A DNA stretch of 64,000 bases from Psychrobacter sp. NG25. GTDB taxonomy: Bacteria; Pseudomonadota; Gammaproteobacteria; Pseudomonadales; Moraxellaceae. Position numbers and translations under genes: made by a program. Below the pieces are notes generated by a model. That model had not been told where the DNA came from and made no database searches. It saw only the letters and a program-made list of their open reading frames with translations. The stretch covers positions 124,001 to 188,000 of the forward strand of contig NZ_JADGMV010000006.1 of the NCBI RefSeq assembly GCF_015234355.1. Reading direction: 5' to 3'. Positions 46,112 through 55,435 of the stretch are shown here, one piece after another (positions within the stretch are counted from its first letter, which is position 1; every line of letters begins with the position of its first letter).

Positions 46112-46948
46112 ATGAAACGTCGTACTCTTTTAGCCCTTGCCGCCAGCACTATGTTCCTTGCCGCTTGTAATCAGTCTACTACCAATGATGCCGATACTAC
46201 TGCGACTGACAGCACTGCGACTGGTGGTTCTGATTTGCTACAGCGTATCAATAATGGCGGCACCATCAATGTCGGTACAGAGGGTACTTATCCTCCGTTC
46301 ACGTATCACGATGAGAGTGGCAAACTGACAGGTTATGATGTTGAAGTGACACGTGCCGTTGCGGACAAACTAGGCGTAGACGTTGAATTCAAAGAAACCC
46401 AATGGGATGCGATGTTGGCAGGTTTGGATTCAGGACGTTTCGATATGGTTGCCAACCAAGTCAGTTTGACCACGCCTGAACGCCTTGCTAAGTATGACAA
46501 AGCCAGTCCTTATAGCTGGTCAGGTGCAGTAGTATTGGCACCGACTAACGAAACTCGTTATAGCTCATGGGATAACTTAAAGGGTTTGCGTACCGCACAA
46601 TCACTCAGCAGTAACTATGGTGAGCTAGCAGAACGTTATGAGGCAGAAATCGTTCCTGTCGATGGTATGGCGCAAGCGATTCAATTGGTTAAGCAAGACC
46701 GTGCTGACTTTACGATGAATGACAACTTGGCCGTATTGGACTATCTGAAAAAATTCCCAGATGCAGATCTTGAGATCAAACTGACGGCTCCTGCTAGCGA
46801 GATGCGTGGTTCAGGTTTAGTATTGATTAAAGGTGATGATGCAGTCGTAGCAAAACTAAATGATGCGATGGCAGAATTGACCGCAGATGGCACGCTCACC
46901 AAGCTTAGCGAAGAGTTCTTTGGTGCTGATATAAGTCAACAAAAATAA
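46112..46948 (+). CDS. Amino acid ABC transporter, substrate-binding lipoprotein
   Basis: A 278-residue binding protein with a lipoprotein signal ([14 protein letters not shown]) followed by a Thr/Asp-rich linker. The binding domain is close to E. coli TcyJ/Fli[51 protein letters not shown]. The match suggests cystine or a related polar amino acid; its position next to hut makes histidine an alternative. The permease ATG overlaps the last base of the stop codon. Confidence 0.92.
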   Translation: MKRRTLLALAASTMFLAACNQSTTNDADTTATDSTATGGSDLLQRINNGGTINVGTEGTYPPFTYHDESGKLTGYDVEVTRAVADKLGVDVEFKETQWDAMLAGLDSGRFDMVANQVSLTTPERLAKYDKASPYSWSGAVVLAPTNETRYSSWDNLKGLRTAQSLSSNYGELAERYEAEIVPVDGMAQAIQLVKQDRADFTMNDNLAVLDYLKKFPDADLEIKLTAPASEMRGSGLVLIKGDDAVVAKLNDAMAELTADGTLTKLSEEFFGADISQQK

Positions 46949-47706
46949 TGTCAGGTTTTATCATGCCAGCTTCTGTAATGTCAGCATCATGGTTCGCGGA
47001 CTTATTGGCAGTATTGCCATTCATGAGTCCTGATCGAGCGCAGATTGTCATCTCATCATTTTGGCCGATGCTCAAAGGCGGTATCTATTACTCGATACCG
47101 CTAGCATTGATCTCATTTGCGATTGGTATGGCCATTGCGTTGACAGTAGCATTGATTCGTATCGTACCGCGTGCCAGTTGGTTCCATGAGGTAATCTATC
47201 GACTTGCGCGCGTGTATGTGTCGGCGATTCGTGGTACACCGATGCTTGTGCAGCTATTTATTATTTTCTATGGTTTGCCAAGTATTGGTATAAAGCTCGA
47301 TCCCTTTCCTTCAGCGATTATTGCGTTTTCGCTCAATATTGGCGCTTATGCATCGGAAACGGTGCGTGCTTCTATTTTGTCGATTCCAAAAGGGCAGTGG
47401 GAAGCAGGCTCGACGGTTGGCTTGACGTATCTACAGACTTTCCGCCATGTCATTTTGCCGCAAGCGCTTCGGGTGTCAGTACCACCACTATCCAATACGT
47501 TTATTAGTTTGGTAAAAGACACCTCTTTGGCCTCACTTGTATTGGTGACTGAGCTATTCAAACAAGCTCAGATTATCACAGCACGTAACTATGAGTTTAT
47601 GCTGGTTTATACTGAGGCGGCGATTATTTATTGGGGTATTTGTCTGTTCTTGACCTTTATTCAAGGCAAGCTTGAAACTAGGCTAGATCGTTACGTGGCA
47701 AAATAA
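46948..47706 (+). CDS. Amino acid ABC transporter, permease (TcyL/HisM type)
   Basis: A 252-residue membrane subunit of the His/Glu/Gln/Arg/opine family, with about five membrane segments. The family signature is [20 protein letters not shown] and the EAA loop is [20 protein letters not shown]. Only one permease gene is present, so it should act as a homodimer. It starts within the stop codon of the binding protein gene. Confidence 0.94.
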   Translation: MSGFIMPASVMSASWFADLLAVLPFMSPDRAQIVISSFWPMLKGGIYYSIPLALISFAIGMAIALTVALIRIVPRASWFHEVIYRLARVYVSAIRGTPMLVQLFIIFYGLPSIGIKLDPFPSAIIAFSLNIGAYASETVRASILSIPKGQWEAGSTVGLTYLQTFRHVILPQALRVSVPPLSNTFISLVKDTSLASLVLVTELFKQAQIITARNYEFMLVYTEAAIIYWGICLFLTFIQGKLETRLDRYVAK

Positions 47707-47817
47707 GTGATGGTTGAATAGTTCTTAGCTACACGACCATTAGCTACATAGCCATTAGTAATACGGGCACTTAAGAATAAACAGTCGCAAATAGAGACCA
47801 GTACAACAGGAATTTTT

Positions 47818-48564
47818 ATGATCAAAGTCACTAATATTCATAAAGCCTTTGGTGGCAATCAGGTGCTCAAAGGCATCGACTTGACTATCAATAAAGGTAA
47901 AGTGGTGGTGATATTAGGGCCATCAGGGTCAGGTAAGACGACGTTTTTGCGTTGTCTCAATGCGCTAGAAATTCCTGATCAAGGTGTCATTGCTTTTGAT
48001 GATGGTAGTCTGACAGTAGACTTTGCTACTAAGCCTAAAAAGAAAACGTTGCTCGCACTACAGCGTAAGTCTGGCATGGTGTTTCAGTCTTATAACTTGT
48101 TTCCACATAAGACCGCTATTGAAAACTTAATGCTTGGGCCTACAGTAGTACAGGGTCAGACCAAAGCGCAAGCCCGTACGCAGGCATTGGCACTACTGGA
48201 GAAGGTTGGTCTATCAGATAAAGCAGATTTGTATCCGTTTCAGCTATCTGGTGGTCAGCAGCAGCGTATCGGTATTGCTCGTGCGCTTGCTATCGAGCCA
48301 TCATTGCTGTTGTTCGATGAGCCGACCTCTGCGCTTGATCCAGAACTGGTTCAAGATGTCTTAGGCACTATGAAGCAACTGGCCTCTGAAGGTTGGACGA
48401 TGGTTGTTGTGACCCACGAAATCAATTTTGCTCGTGATGTCGCAGATCATGTGGTACTAATCGAAGATGGTCACGTGGTCGAAGAAGGCAGCCCTGAGCA
48501 GATGTTTGAATTATCAGTGCATCCTCGTACGCAGGCGTTTTTACAGCGTATCGAAAAGTCATAG
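47818..48564 (+). CDS. Amino acid ABC transporter, ATP-binding protein (TcyN/GlnQ type)
   Basis: A 248-residue ATPase. Walker A is GPSGSGKTT, the Q-loop is GMVFQSYNLFPHKT, the signature is LSGGQQQRIG, Walker B is LLLFDEPTSALDPE and the H-loop His is in VVVTHEIN. It follows the permease after 111 bp and ends the three-gene importer operon. Confidence 0.95.
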   Translation: MIKVTNIHKAFGGNQVLKGIDLTINKGKVVVILGPSGSGKTTFLRCLNALEIPDQGVIAFDDGSLTVDFATKPKKKTLLALQRKSGMVFQSYNLFPHKTAIENLMLGPTVVQGQTKAQARTQALALLEKVGLSDKADLYPFQLSGGQQQRIGIARALAIEPSLLLFDEPTSALDPELVQDVLGTMKQLASEGWTMVVVTHEINFARDVADHVVLIEDGHVVEEGSPEQMFELSVHPRTQAFLQRIEKS

Positions 48565-48594
48565 CGTTATGACAATCAACTGACGTTCTAAGCG

Positions 48595-48636
48595 AAAAAA
48601 GTCCCAATCATGATGTCATGGTTGGGGCTTTTTTTT
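48595..48636. terminator. Terminator after the ABC importer
   Basis: Stem CCCAATCATGA/TCATGGTTGGG with one wobble (48603-48613 and 48616-48626), an A run before and eight T after. It lies between converging genes. Confidence 0.87.
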
Positions 48637-48680
48637 ATAACCGTAGATAGTAGGCGATGTTAAATAATGAGACAGAGCGC

Positions 48681-49634
48681 TTAAACTTTTTGTCGTTTCT
48701 TTAACCTTAACCAACTTGGTACGCGAATAGCAGTACCATTTAGCACAGCATTGAACAAAGCTGCTAGTAAAATAAGCACCACACCCACATACTGAATCAA
48801 AGATAGTGATTGATGTAGTAATAGTATGGCAAGGGCAATGGCTGTCAGAGGCTCAAAAATCGTAAACACTGAAGCGCGACTGGCAGGGAGCTTCTCTAAC
48901 GCTTTCATGTACAACCCAAAAGGTACGACGGTTCCGAGTAAAGACAGCCCTAAGACATAACCCCAAGTCAGCAGAGGCAGACTAAATAGTTGCTCATAAG
49001 TATTATAGGTCTCTGGTAATAGCAGCAGCACGCCTGCACTGATGATGATAGACGTGAAAAATACCAATGGAGCAGGGTGAGCATAATGCATAGCACGCTT
49101 GCCGAGTACGCCATATAAGGAGTAGCACACGCCTGCTGACAAGCCCAATAAAATACCCCAGTTGACTTGTGCTTGCTCGCCTAGCATCGTCAAACCGACA
49201 CCAAATACCGCCATGAGTGCCAATAATGCTGATTGGCGAGTGATAGATTCATTGAGCAAAAATGCTGAGAACAGTAAGCTAAAAACTGGCGCAGTATAGA
49301 GCAAAGCGACAGCTGGTCCAGCACCGACGTAGATCACCGCAAAGAAATAGCAGACAGACATACCAAGCACGCCTATCAAAGACTGGAGCGCCAGTCCGAG
49401 CCATTGCTTGGGTTTGAGCTTAATCAGATGCGGCCATAATTTTGGTAGCATAACTAGAATTAGAAAAGCGGCGGTCACGATACGCAAAATCGTAATCTGC
49501 CAACCGCTAAAGCCCATTTGGTTGATGTAGGTTGAGAATATACCTAAGGTACCCCAACAGACCGCTGCCGTAATAATTTGAATGGTACCTATCCATGACT
49601 GCCGCGCCGACATTGCGCTATCAGTGTTTGCCAT
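48681..49634 (-). CDS. EamA/DMT-family transporter
   Basis: A 317-residue inner-membrane protein with about ten membrane segments and two EamA repeats. It has GTLGIFSTYINQMGFSGWQI in the first and GKRAMHYAHPAPLVFFTSII in the second, and ends in a basic tail. Substrate unknown; relatives export amino acids and metabolites. AGAGAACG favours ATG 49634; an ATG-like start at 49664 would add ten residues. Confidence 0.92.
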   Translation of the reverse strand: MANTDSAMSARQSWIGTIQIITAAVCWGTLGIFSTYINQMGFSGWQITILRIVTAAFLILVMLPKLWPHLIKLKPKQWLGLALQSLIGVLGMSVCYFFAVIYVGAGPAVALLYTAPVFSLLFSAFLLNESITRQSALLALMAVFGVGLTMLGEQAQVNWGILLGLSAGVCYSLYGVLGKRAMHYAHPAPLVFFTSIIISAGVLLLLPETYNTYEQLFSLPLLTWGYVLGLSLLGTVVPFGLYMKALEKLPASRASVFTIFEPLTAIALAILLLHQSLSLIQYVGVVLILLAALFNAVLNGTAIRVPSWLRLKKRQKV

Positions 49635-50066
49635 ATCGTTCTCTTTTTTATTTGAGTGTCGCAATGTTTATAATTTGTAGGCTGTTCAAGCCTCTTGGGT
49701 AACTAAAATCTGATCATTATAAAACTGCTACGGCAGCAACTTCGTTAACCATACCAATGTATAGTTAATAAGATTTTCTTATATCGATATTGCGGGCTGA
49801 TGATATACCAAAATCGAAAATTACAGTTAACTGTGTTAATTTATTCAGGCACTACTATATTCAGGCATTACCAAAAGTAGCGCTTGAACTCGTTTTCTTT
49901 ACTGCTCAAATTTTGTGAATGGTCTGACGTAATACAATACTGAAATAAGAAAAGACAACCCGATTGAGGGCTGTCTTTTGTTTGTTTTTTGAGTCTATCA
50001 CGAAAATATTATGGAGTCGCTTAGAAATGTCATCGATATAAATATAATCGCCCTAATATGACCGGT
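49635..50066. other. Intergenic region between the DMT gene and the trpG-like gene
   Basis: 432 bp without a gene. The left part should hold the DMT promoter. The right part contains a hairpin at 49950-49979 that probably ends the trp-like transcript. Confidence 0.45.
49950..49979. terminator. Probable terminator downstream of the trpG-like gene
   Basis: Imperfect stem AAAAGACAACCC/GGGCTGTCTTTT around CGATTGA, about 90 bp beyond the trpG-like stop. The U tract on the minus strand is short and interrupted. Confidence 0.55.
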
Positions 50067-50714
50067 TTATACCTGCATCAAAAAGTTACTGAGCAAGCGC
50101 TTGGCACCTTCGGTAGCAAAAGACTCCGGATGAAACTGTACGCCTTGAATCGGATAGTCTTTATGCTGAAGACCCATAATTTCATCACCTAACAATGATG
50201 ACTCTGCCAAGCTATGCTCAACATGTGCATCATTAGTCACAACGGCGGTGACGGTTAAGCAGTTTGGTAAGGTATCTGCTTTGACCATTAGTGAGTGATA
50301 GCGCATGATTTCTATCTCTTGCGGCAGGCTTTGATAGACACCTGCACCATCGTGGCTAATTGATGACACCTTACCATGCATCGGTACATTGGCACGTATC
50401 ACGTCACCACCAAATACATGAGCGATGCCTTGCATACCTAAGCAAACACCCAATAGCGGTGTCGTCTTACCCATTACTTCGATGACCTCAGCACAAATAC
50501 CGAAGTAGGCAGGATCATCAGGTGCACCAGGGCCTGGTGAGATAATGATGCGATCAAGATTCATCGCTTGCACATCAGCCAGCGTAATTTCATTGTTGCG
50601 TTTAACGATGACGTTTGCTTCTTCATCGCCATCCATGGTTTGTAAAATCTCACCAATATATTGATAAAGATTGAAGGTAAACGAGTCGTAGTTATCGATA
50701 ATTAAAACATTCAT
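50067..50714 (-). CDS. trpG: Anthranilate/aminodeoxychorismate synthase, glutaminase subunit
   Basis: A 215-residue class I glutamine amidotransferase. The catalytic Cys is in LLGVCLGMQGIAH, and the His-x-Glu pair is in GVQFHPESFATEG. It opens with LIIDNYDSFTFNLYQYIG, the TrpG/PabA start. About 20 residues longer than E. coli PabA, from a loop near residue 30. Its partner lies 78 bp upstream and a TrpR-type repressor precedes both, which favours TrpG over PabA, but the family alone does not separate them. Confidence 0.88.
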   Translation of the reverse strand: MNVLIIDNYDSFTFNLYQYIGEILQTMDGDEEANVIVKRNNEITLADVQAMNLDRIIISPGPGAPDDPAYFGICAEVIEVMGKTTPLLGVCLGMQGIAHVFGGDVIRANVPMHGKVSSISHDGAGVYQSLPQEIEIMRYHSLMVKADTLPNCLTVTAVVTNDAHVEHSLAESSLLGDEIMGLQHKDYPIQGVQFHPESFATEGAKRLLSNFLMQV

Positions 50715-50792
50715 GGGTCATAAACTCTTTTGTAAAAATATAGCTAGGTAAAATGTGGTCAATTTACGAATTATGGCTGGTACAAGTTACAG

Positions 50793-52205
50793 CTACATAA
50801 AGCTGTCTAGTACTACTTTCATCGCAGACAGTTTGCGCTGAATTTCCAAGTATTCATCGGCAGGATTGGAGTCGTAAACGTTGCCACCACAGGTTTGTGC
50901 ATAGGCAGATTCGCCACTGATAAAGAGACTGCGAATAGGAATAGCAAAGATACAGTCGCCATTGAAGTTGAATGACCCAAGCGCCCCACCATAGGCACCG
51001 CGACCATCAGGCTCTAGCTCATTGATGACTTTGATGGCTTCAACTTTTGGTGCGCCAGACAGCGTACCAGCAGGGAAGTTGCTGGCAAGGGCGCTAAACA
51101 TGTCTTCGTTAGGATGTAGGATGCCGACGATTTCAGAGGAGATATGCTGCACGTGTGAGAAGCGTTTGATATCCATGAGGCTACGTACTTTTACCGTACC
51201 AAATCGTGCCACACGGCCAATATCGTTACGATGTAGATCAACCAACATATTATGTTCGGCAATCTCTTTGTCATCGTTGAGCAATGCACGGGCCAGCTTA
51301 CGGTCTTCGATCACATCGACGCCGCGCTTGGCTGTCCCTGCCAGTGGATACGTTTCCATCTCACCCTGACGTAAGCGAAATAGCAGCTCAGGTGAGGCAC
51401 CGATGATGCACTGCTGAGCAAATTTCATAAAGTACATGTGCGGTGAAGGATTAACAGCGCGCAGTTTTTCATAAATCGGCATCTTATCACCAGCGATACG
51501 ATACTTAGACTTAAACCCTACCTCACACTGAAAGATGCGCCCAGAGATGATATCTTCTTTGACCTTCATTACTACTTTGGCATGTTCCTCTTGACTCATG
51601 CCATCGCCCAAAAACTCAACCGTAGGCTTCTCATAGTCTGGAATAGCAATATCAAATAAGGCTTTGATTTGCTCGATACGATTTTCTTGCTGCGCGGTTG
51701 GGTAGTAGAAGTAAAAAATTTCACCCGTCATCTTATCGAGCGTCAAGCCATCTAGATATACGCCAAACTTAAATGGCTCAAAGTCGTCGCTAGACTTGGC
51801 ATTGAGGCTGGGCTCAAAGAAATTCACACTGTCATAGCCTAGATAACCGACCAAACCACCACTTTGATCACGAGCGATGACATGCTGAGGAGTAATCTTA
51901 CGTAGTAGCTGATACGGGTTTTCAGTTTGGTAATGGCTAGTTTCAGCCGTCTTGTTGTCCGTAATCGCAAGGGTAGTACGGTCTAATGCTGCGATGGTCA
52001 TAACTGGATCAAAACCAATGGCATGATGACGTGAGATATGGCTATCTTCACCCAAGGATTCGAGCAAGTAGCAGGTGTCAAAAGTGCTTTCGATGCGTTT
52101 AAATAGCGCAAAAAAATCAATATCTTGAGTGAGCTTAATACGCTGTGGTTTGCTAGGGATATCAATCGCCGCAGGTTGGCTATGCTGTAATGTAGGAGAG
52201 GTCAT
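50793..52205 (-). CDS. trpE: Anthranilate synthase component I-like chorismate enzyme
   Basis: A 470-residue chorismate-binding enzyme that with TrpG makes anthranilate. It keeps the tryptophan-feedback-type motif LLES near the N-terminus, IIGASPELLFRL, YPLAGTAKRG, LVDLHRNDIGRVA, and FPAGTLSGAPKV. The last block reads AQTCGGNVYDSNPADEY, which is unlike E. coli TrpE and closer to other TrpE lineages. PabB is the alternative. GGACTTTGTT precedes ATG 52205; a TTG at 52217 would add four residues. It probably forms an operon with trpR and trpG. Confidence 0.85.
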   Translation of the reverse strand: MTSPTLQHSQPAAIDIPSKPQRIKLTQDIDFFALFKRIESTFDTCYLLESLGEDSHISRHHAIGFDPVMTIAALDRTTLAITDNKTAETSHYQTENPYQLLRKITPQHVIARDQSGGLVGYLGYDSVNFFEPSLNAKSSDDFEPFKFGVYLDGLTLDKMTGEIFYFYYPTAQQENRIEQIKALFDIAIPDYEKPTVEFLGDGMSQEEHAKVVMKVKEDIISGRIFQCEVGFKSKYRIAGDKMPIYEKLRAVNPSPHMYFMKFAQQCIIGASPELLFRLRQGEMETYPLAGTAKRGVDVIEDRKLARALLNDDKEIAEHNMLVDLHRNDIGRVARFGTVKVRSLMDIKRFSHVQHISSEIVGILHPNEDMFSALASNFPAGTLSGAPKVEAIKVINELEPDGRGAYGGALGSFNFNGDCIFAIPIRSLFISGESAYAQTCGGNVYDSNPADEYLEIQRKLSAMKVVLDSFM

Positions 52206-52293
52206 AACAAAGTCCAAAATAGTTCAAATATGTGTCAGTTAAAAATAGAAGGAATTCAAATAATATAGTGTAAGGTATAGTAGATTGACTCTA

Positions 52294-52569
52294 TCAAGAG
52301 TCCTGTCTGTGAGTCGCTAATAGGGCGCTAACATCATGACTTTGCATGACTTTAGCACCGCGCGAGACAGTAGCGATACCGACGCCTAGCTTCTCAGAGA
52401 TTTCACGTTGGGTGATATTGTGTTCTAACAAATCAAAGATACGGATACGATTGGCAATTTCGCGTTGTTCCTTGTCGGTCAATAGCGCACTGAACAGCAC
52501 TTCGATATCAGCGCTGTCATGACAAGCCGCTAGATGCTTTAATAAACTGCGATAAGGGTCAGTACTCAT
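52294..52569 (-). CDS. trpR: Trp repressor family protein
   Basis: A 91-residue TrpR-fold regulator. The helix-turn-helix ITQREISEKLGVGIATVSRG aligns with the DNA-binding helices of E. coli TrpR, and LLTDKEQREIANRIRIFDLL is the preceding core. E. coli TrpR is 108 residues, so this is shorter at the N-terminus. A TTG at 52578 would add three residues. It is directly upstream of the trpE/trpG pair, and a sequence like the E. coli trp operator lies 70 bp before its start. Confidence 0.88.
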   Translation of the reverse strand: MSTDPYRSLLKHLAACHDSADIEVLFSALLTDKEQREIANRIRIFDLLEHNITQREISEKLGVGIATVSRGAKVMQSHDVSALLATHRQDS

Positions 52570-52638
52570 AATGTTCAATCTTAATAAAAGGGTAGATGGC
52601 TGTCTTGCTAATGTCAGCCTTAATCTTGTTTCAGTATT

Positions 52639-52654
52639 CTAGTACAGTAGTACG
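52639..52654 (-). promoter_or_regulatory. trp-operator-like sequence upstream of trpR
   Basis: CTAGTACAGTAGTACG differs at about three of 16 positions from CTAGTTAACTAGTACG of the E. coli trp operator. It lies 70 bp before the trpR start, where a repressor would block the trpR-trpE-trpG transcript. Confidence 0.55.
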
Positions 52655-52727
52655 TAAAATACAAGTAGAGTCGTAAAATGCTGTCTTACTTTCACTAAAC
52701 CTTTCTATAATATTCAATTCGTCCAAA

Positions 52728-52757
52728 GTAAAAAACCAGCTAATGGTGACTAGCTGG
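52728..52757 (-). terminator. Terminator after allA
   Basis: On the minus strand, stem CCAGCTA/TAGCTGG (52736-52742 and 52751-52757) is followed by a run of six U. It lies 35 bp after the allA stop codon and ends the ureide gene run. Confidence 0.8.
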
Positions 52758-52791
52758 CCTGTCTATTATTTGTTATTAATACCGATCAAAC

Positions 52792-53328
52792 CTACTTTGA
52801 GGCAAGCTCAATTTGCACCTGCCAACCGTCTATATCTAGCTCATAGCAATTTTTGCCTTCACCATTGATACGGTCAATCACTAAGAAGTCAGAGTCATGA
52901 CCCAGTGCGAGTAGGGGATGATGCCAAACATTGGCGTCATATTGCACCCCTTGATGAGATTTGGCATAAAACACCGTCAAATCATCAGCAGATTGAGGTG
53001 GCGTACCTGCAGGAGCAACGACAACGACATAGTCCTGAGCATTCATTGAAAAGAACGCCTGCGTGCCAAACGGATGGTATTCCATCACCGATAAGCAGAT
53101 AGGGAAATCACGTTTTTTGGCACGGAAGATACTCATGCCCACATTACCACCATCGAGCTTAGCCTCGGCGATGGCATGATGGCGACATGCGTAGCCTTTA
53201 TTGATATGGTAGCTGTTTTCAGGCGTTTGCTCATCCTTGTCATAGGGTTCGATAACGGTGCCGTAGGGCGCAAAATCAGCTTTGGTTAAAGGTTTTGCAA
53301 CGATCGTAGTCTTCATAAGAGTACTCAT
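52792..53328 (-). CDS. allA: Ureidoglycolate lyase
   Basis: A 178-residue enzyme that splits (S)-ureidoglycolate to glyoxylate and urea, the last step of the allantoin pathway. The family pattern is visible: FAPYGTVIE near the start, [27 protein letters not shown] and [13 protein letters not shown] precedes the ATG. It is the last of a series of minus-strand ureide genes. Urea and glyoxylate handling genes are not in the window. Confidence 0.95.
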   Translation of the reverse strand: MSTLMKTTIVAKPLTKADFAPYGTVIEPYDKDEQTPENSYHINKGYACRHHAIAEAKLDGGNVGMSIFRAKKRDFPICLSVMEYHPFGTQAFFSMNAQDYVVVVAPAGTPPQSADDLTVFYAKSHQGVQYDANVWHHPLLALGHDSDFLVIDRINGEGKNCYELDIDGWQVQIELASK

Positions 53329-53489
53329 GACTTGCCTTACTTTTGGTGATTACTGTTTATAATCACTGTTTATACTTATTATGAGCTAATTTATCATAAA
53401 CCAGTACGCGACTTAAATCACCACTTGAGAATAAATGACATACTCAAATAAACGATGATGCGTCTATATTGTTTATTACTCTAGATGGT

Positions 53490-54326
53490 TTATCGCTCTG
53501 GACGAATAAATGGCATATGTCTATTCACGTCTTTATAGAGCAAGTATCTAAATGGACCCGGTCCACCGGCATAACAAGATTGTGGGCAAAATGCGCGCAG
53601 CCACATAAAATCACCGGCCTCCACTTCGACCCATTCACCGTTTAAGTGATAGACGGCTTTACCCTCTAGTACATACAACCCATGTTCCATCACATGTGTT
53701 TCGTCAAATGGAATCACGCCACCTGGCTGGAAAGTAACGATATTCACATGCATGTCATGACGCATATCAGACTGCTCTGTAAACCGAGTGGTTGCCCACA
53801 CGCCATCTGTGCCCGGCATTTCAATAGCGTCAACTTCATGATCGCTTGTGACAAAAGCTTCGGGCGCATCAATACCCTCTACAAACTGATACGCTTTGCG
53901 GATCCAATGAAATTTAACGTGCTTATCACTGTTATTTTTCACCGTCCATTTACATTCTGGTGGTAAGAAAGTATAGCCGCCCGCTTCTAAATGATGCGCT
54001 TCGCCCTCAATGGTAATATCCATTTCACCTTCAACGACAAACAATACCGCTTCAGCTTTAGCATCCAGTTCAGGCTTTTGTGAGCCTCCGTTTGGCGCTA
54101 CTTCCACGATGTATTGAGAGAAGGTCTCTGAAAAACCAGTTAAAGGGCGTGCAATTACCCACATCCGCATGCCTTCCCAAAATGGTAGGTAGCTAATAAC
54201 AATGTCGGTTAGTACACGTTTGGGAATAATTGCATAAGCTTCGGTGAAGATAGCGCGATCGGATAGTAGCTGTGTTTGTGGAGGTAAGCCGCCAGTTGGT
54301 GCGTAATAGGTGCTTTTTTTTGACAT
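53490..54326 (-). CDS. allE: (S)-ureidoglycine aminohydrolase
   Basis: A 278-residue bicupin that releases ammonia from (S)-ureidoglycine to give (S)-ureidoglycolate. Cupin motifs appear in both halves: VEGEMDITIEGEAHHLEAGG and HVMEHGLYVLEGKAVYHLNG, with the metal-binding residues in ETHVMEHG. AAGGAAC precedes the ATG. It sits between puuE and allA, in pathway order. It is the enzyme that makes allA useful after allantoate amidohydrolase. Confidence 0.95.
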   Translation of the reverse strand: MSKKSTYYAPTGGLPPQTQLLSDRAIFTEAYAIIPKRVLTDIVISYLPFWEGMRMWVIARPLTGFSETFSQYIVEVAPNGGSQKPELDAKAEAVLFVVEGEMDITIEGEAHHLEAGGYTFLPPECKWTVKNNSDKHVKFHWIRKAYQFVEGIDAPEAFVTSDHEVDAIEMPGTDGVWATTRFTEQSDMRHDMHVNIVTFQPGGVIPFDETHVMEHGLYVLEGKAVYHLNGEWVEVEAGDFMWLRAFCPQSCYAGGPGPFRYLLYKDVNRHMPFIRPER

Positions 54327-54400
54327 TATTAATGTTCCTTAATGACTTTGTGCGGTGATAATGATGGTGTGCCGCGATAAATTGGTGTCTAAACGTAGGG

Positions 54401-55381
54401 TTACAGCCAGTTTGCCGTGTTGTCTGCAGTGGCTGGATGGTTTTTATACCAATGTTTGGCAATGTCATCGCGGCGGCATACCCACACGTCAGGTTTGCTA
54501 GTGATGTATTGCAAAAACTTTTTGAGGGCGGTAATGCGACCAGCACGGCCAATGATGCGGCAATGCAAACCAATGGTTAGCATTTTAGGTGTATGTTCGC
54601 CTTCTTCATATAAGGTGTCGAAGCTGTCTTTTAAATACTGATAAAAAGGTTCAGCATTGGTAAACCCGGGACTAGACGCAAAGCGCATGTCATTGGTTTC
54701 TAGCGTATAAGGAATGACGAGATGCGGTTTACGTGCGATTTTGTTACCGTCTTCTACCTTAACATTGAGCCAGTATGGCAGCTCGTCCGCGTAAGAGTCA
54801 GAGTCATAAATGTAGCCACCTTGTTCAGCGACCAGCTCACGAGTGTTTGGGCTATCACGGCCAGTGTACCAACCAAGCGGCTGACCACCAATCATGCTCT
54901 CGAATATCTCAGTAGCGCGGCGTACGTGTTCGCGTTCGGTTTCGCGGTACATATTTTGATAAGTAATCCAGCGTAGACCATGACTGGCGATTTCGTGTCC
55001 ATCTTCTAATACACGCTCGATAATGTGAGGTGTTTTTTCGGCAGCGGCAGCACAAGTAAAGGTGGTAATAGGCAAACCATATTCTTTAAAGGTATCCAAT
55101 ACTCGCCACACACCGACACGACTACCGTACTCGAATGCTGACTCAATCGATTGGTGGCGATTGTCAAACTCTGGTGTACCCAAGACGTCCGATAAAAAAC
55201 GCTCTGACTGACCATCACCATGAATGACGCTATTTTCTGCGCCTTCTTCGATATTTAGGACGAACTGAACAGCGATTTTGCCGCCGCCTGGCCAGTTGGC
55301 TTTTGGCGGGTTGTCACCGTAGCCTTTCAAGTCACGAGGGTAGGCATCTTGATTGAAATCACTGGTTATGCTTTTGCTCAT
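54401..55381 (-). CDS. puuE: Allantoinase, polysaccharide-deacetylase type
   Basis: A 326-residue cofactor-light allantoinase that opens (S)-allantoin to allantoate. It begins YPRDLKGYGDNPPKANWPGG, has GSRVGVWRVLDTFKEYGLP and GHEIASHGLRW, which are the PuuE marks, and ends with KPDVWVCRRDDIAKHW. This is the Pseudomonas type, unrelated to AllB. AAGGAAG precedes the ATG. It lies between the NCS1 transporter and allE. Confidence 0.96.
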   Translation of the reverse strand: MSKSITSDFNQDAYPRDLKGYGDNPPKANWPGGGKIAVQFVLNIEEGAENSVIHGDGQSERFLSDVLGTPEFDNRHQSIESAFEYGSRVGVWRVLDTFKEYGLPITTFTCAAAAEKTPHIIERVLEDGHEIASHGLRWITYQNMYRETEREHVRRATEIFESMIGGQPLGWYTGRDSPNTRELVAEQGGYIYDSDSYADELPYWLNVKVEDGNKIARKPHLVIPYTLETNDMRFASSPGFTNAEPFYQYLKDSFDTLYEEGEHTPKMLTIGLHCRIIGRAGRITALKKFLQYITSKPDVWVCRRDDIAKHWYKNHPATADNTANWL

Positions 55382-55435
55382 ATTTGATCTTCCTTTATTA
55401 CAGTTGAGATTTTTTATTAACTAAAAGTTTTATAC

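Noticed and set aside
45964..46170. 68-codon frame overlapping the start of the ABC binding protein
   Set aside because: Overlaps a clear lipoprotein start with a good ribosome binding site; Leu/Ser/Arg-rich product looks like noise.
52249..52290. Sixth copy of the dispersed repeat near trpR
   Set aside because: Shares only GAATTCAAATAAT and a few scattered bases; too short to separate from chance in AT-rich DNA.
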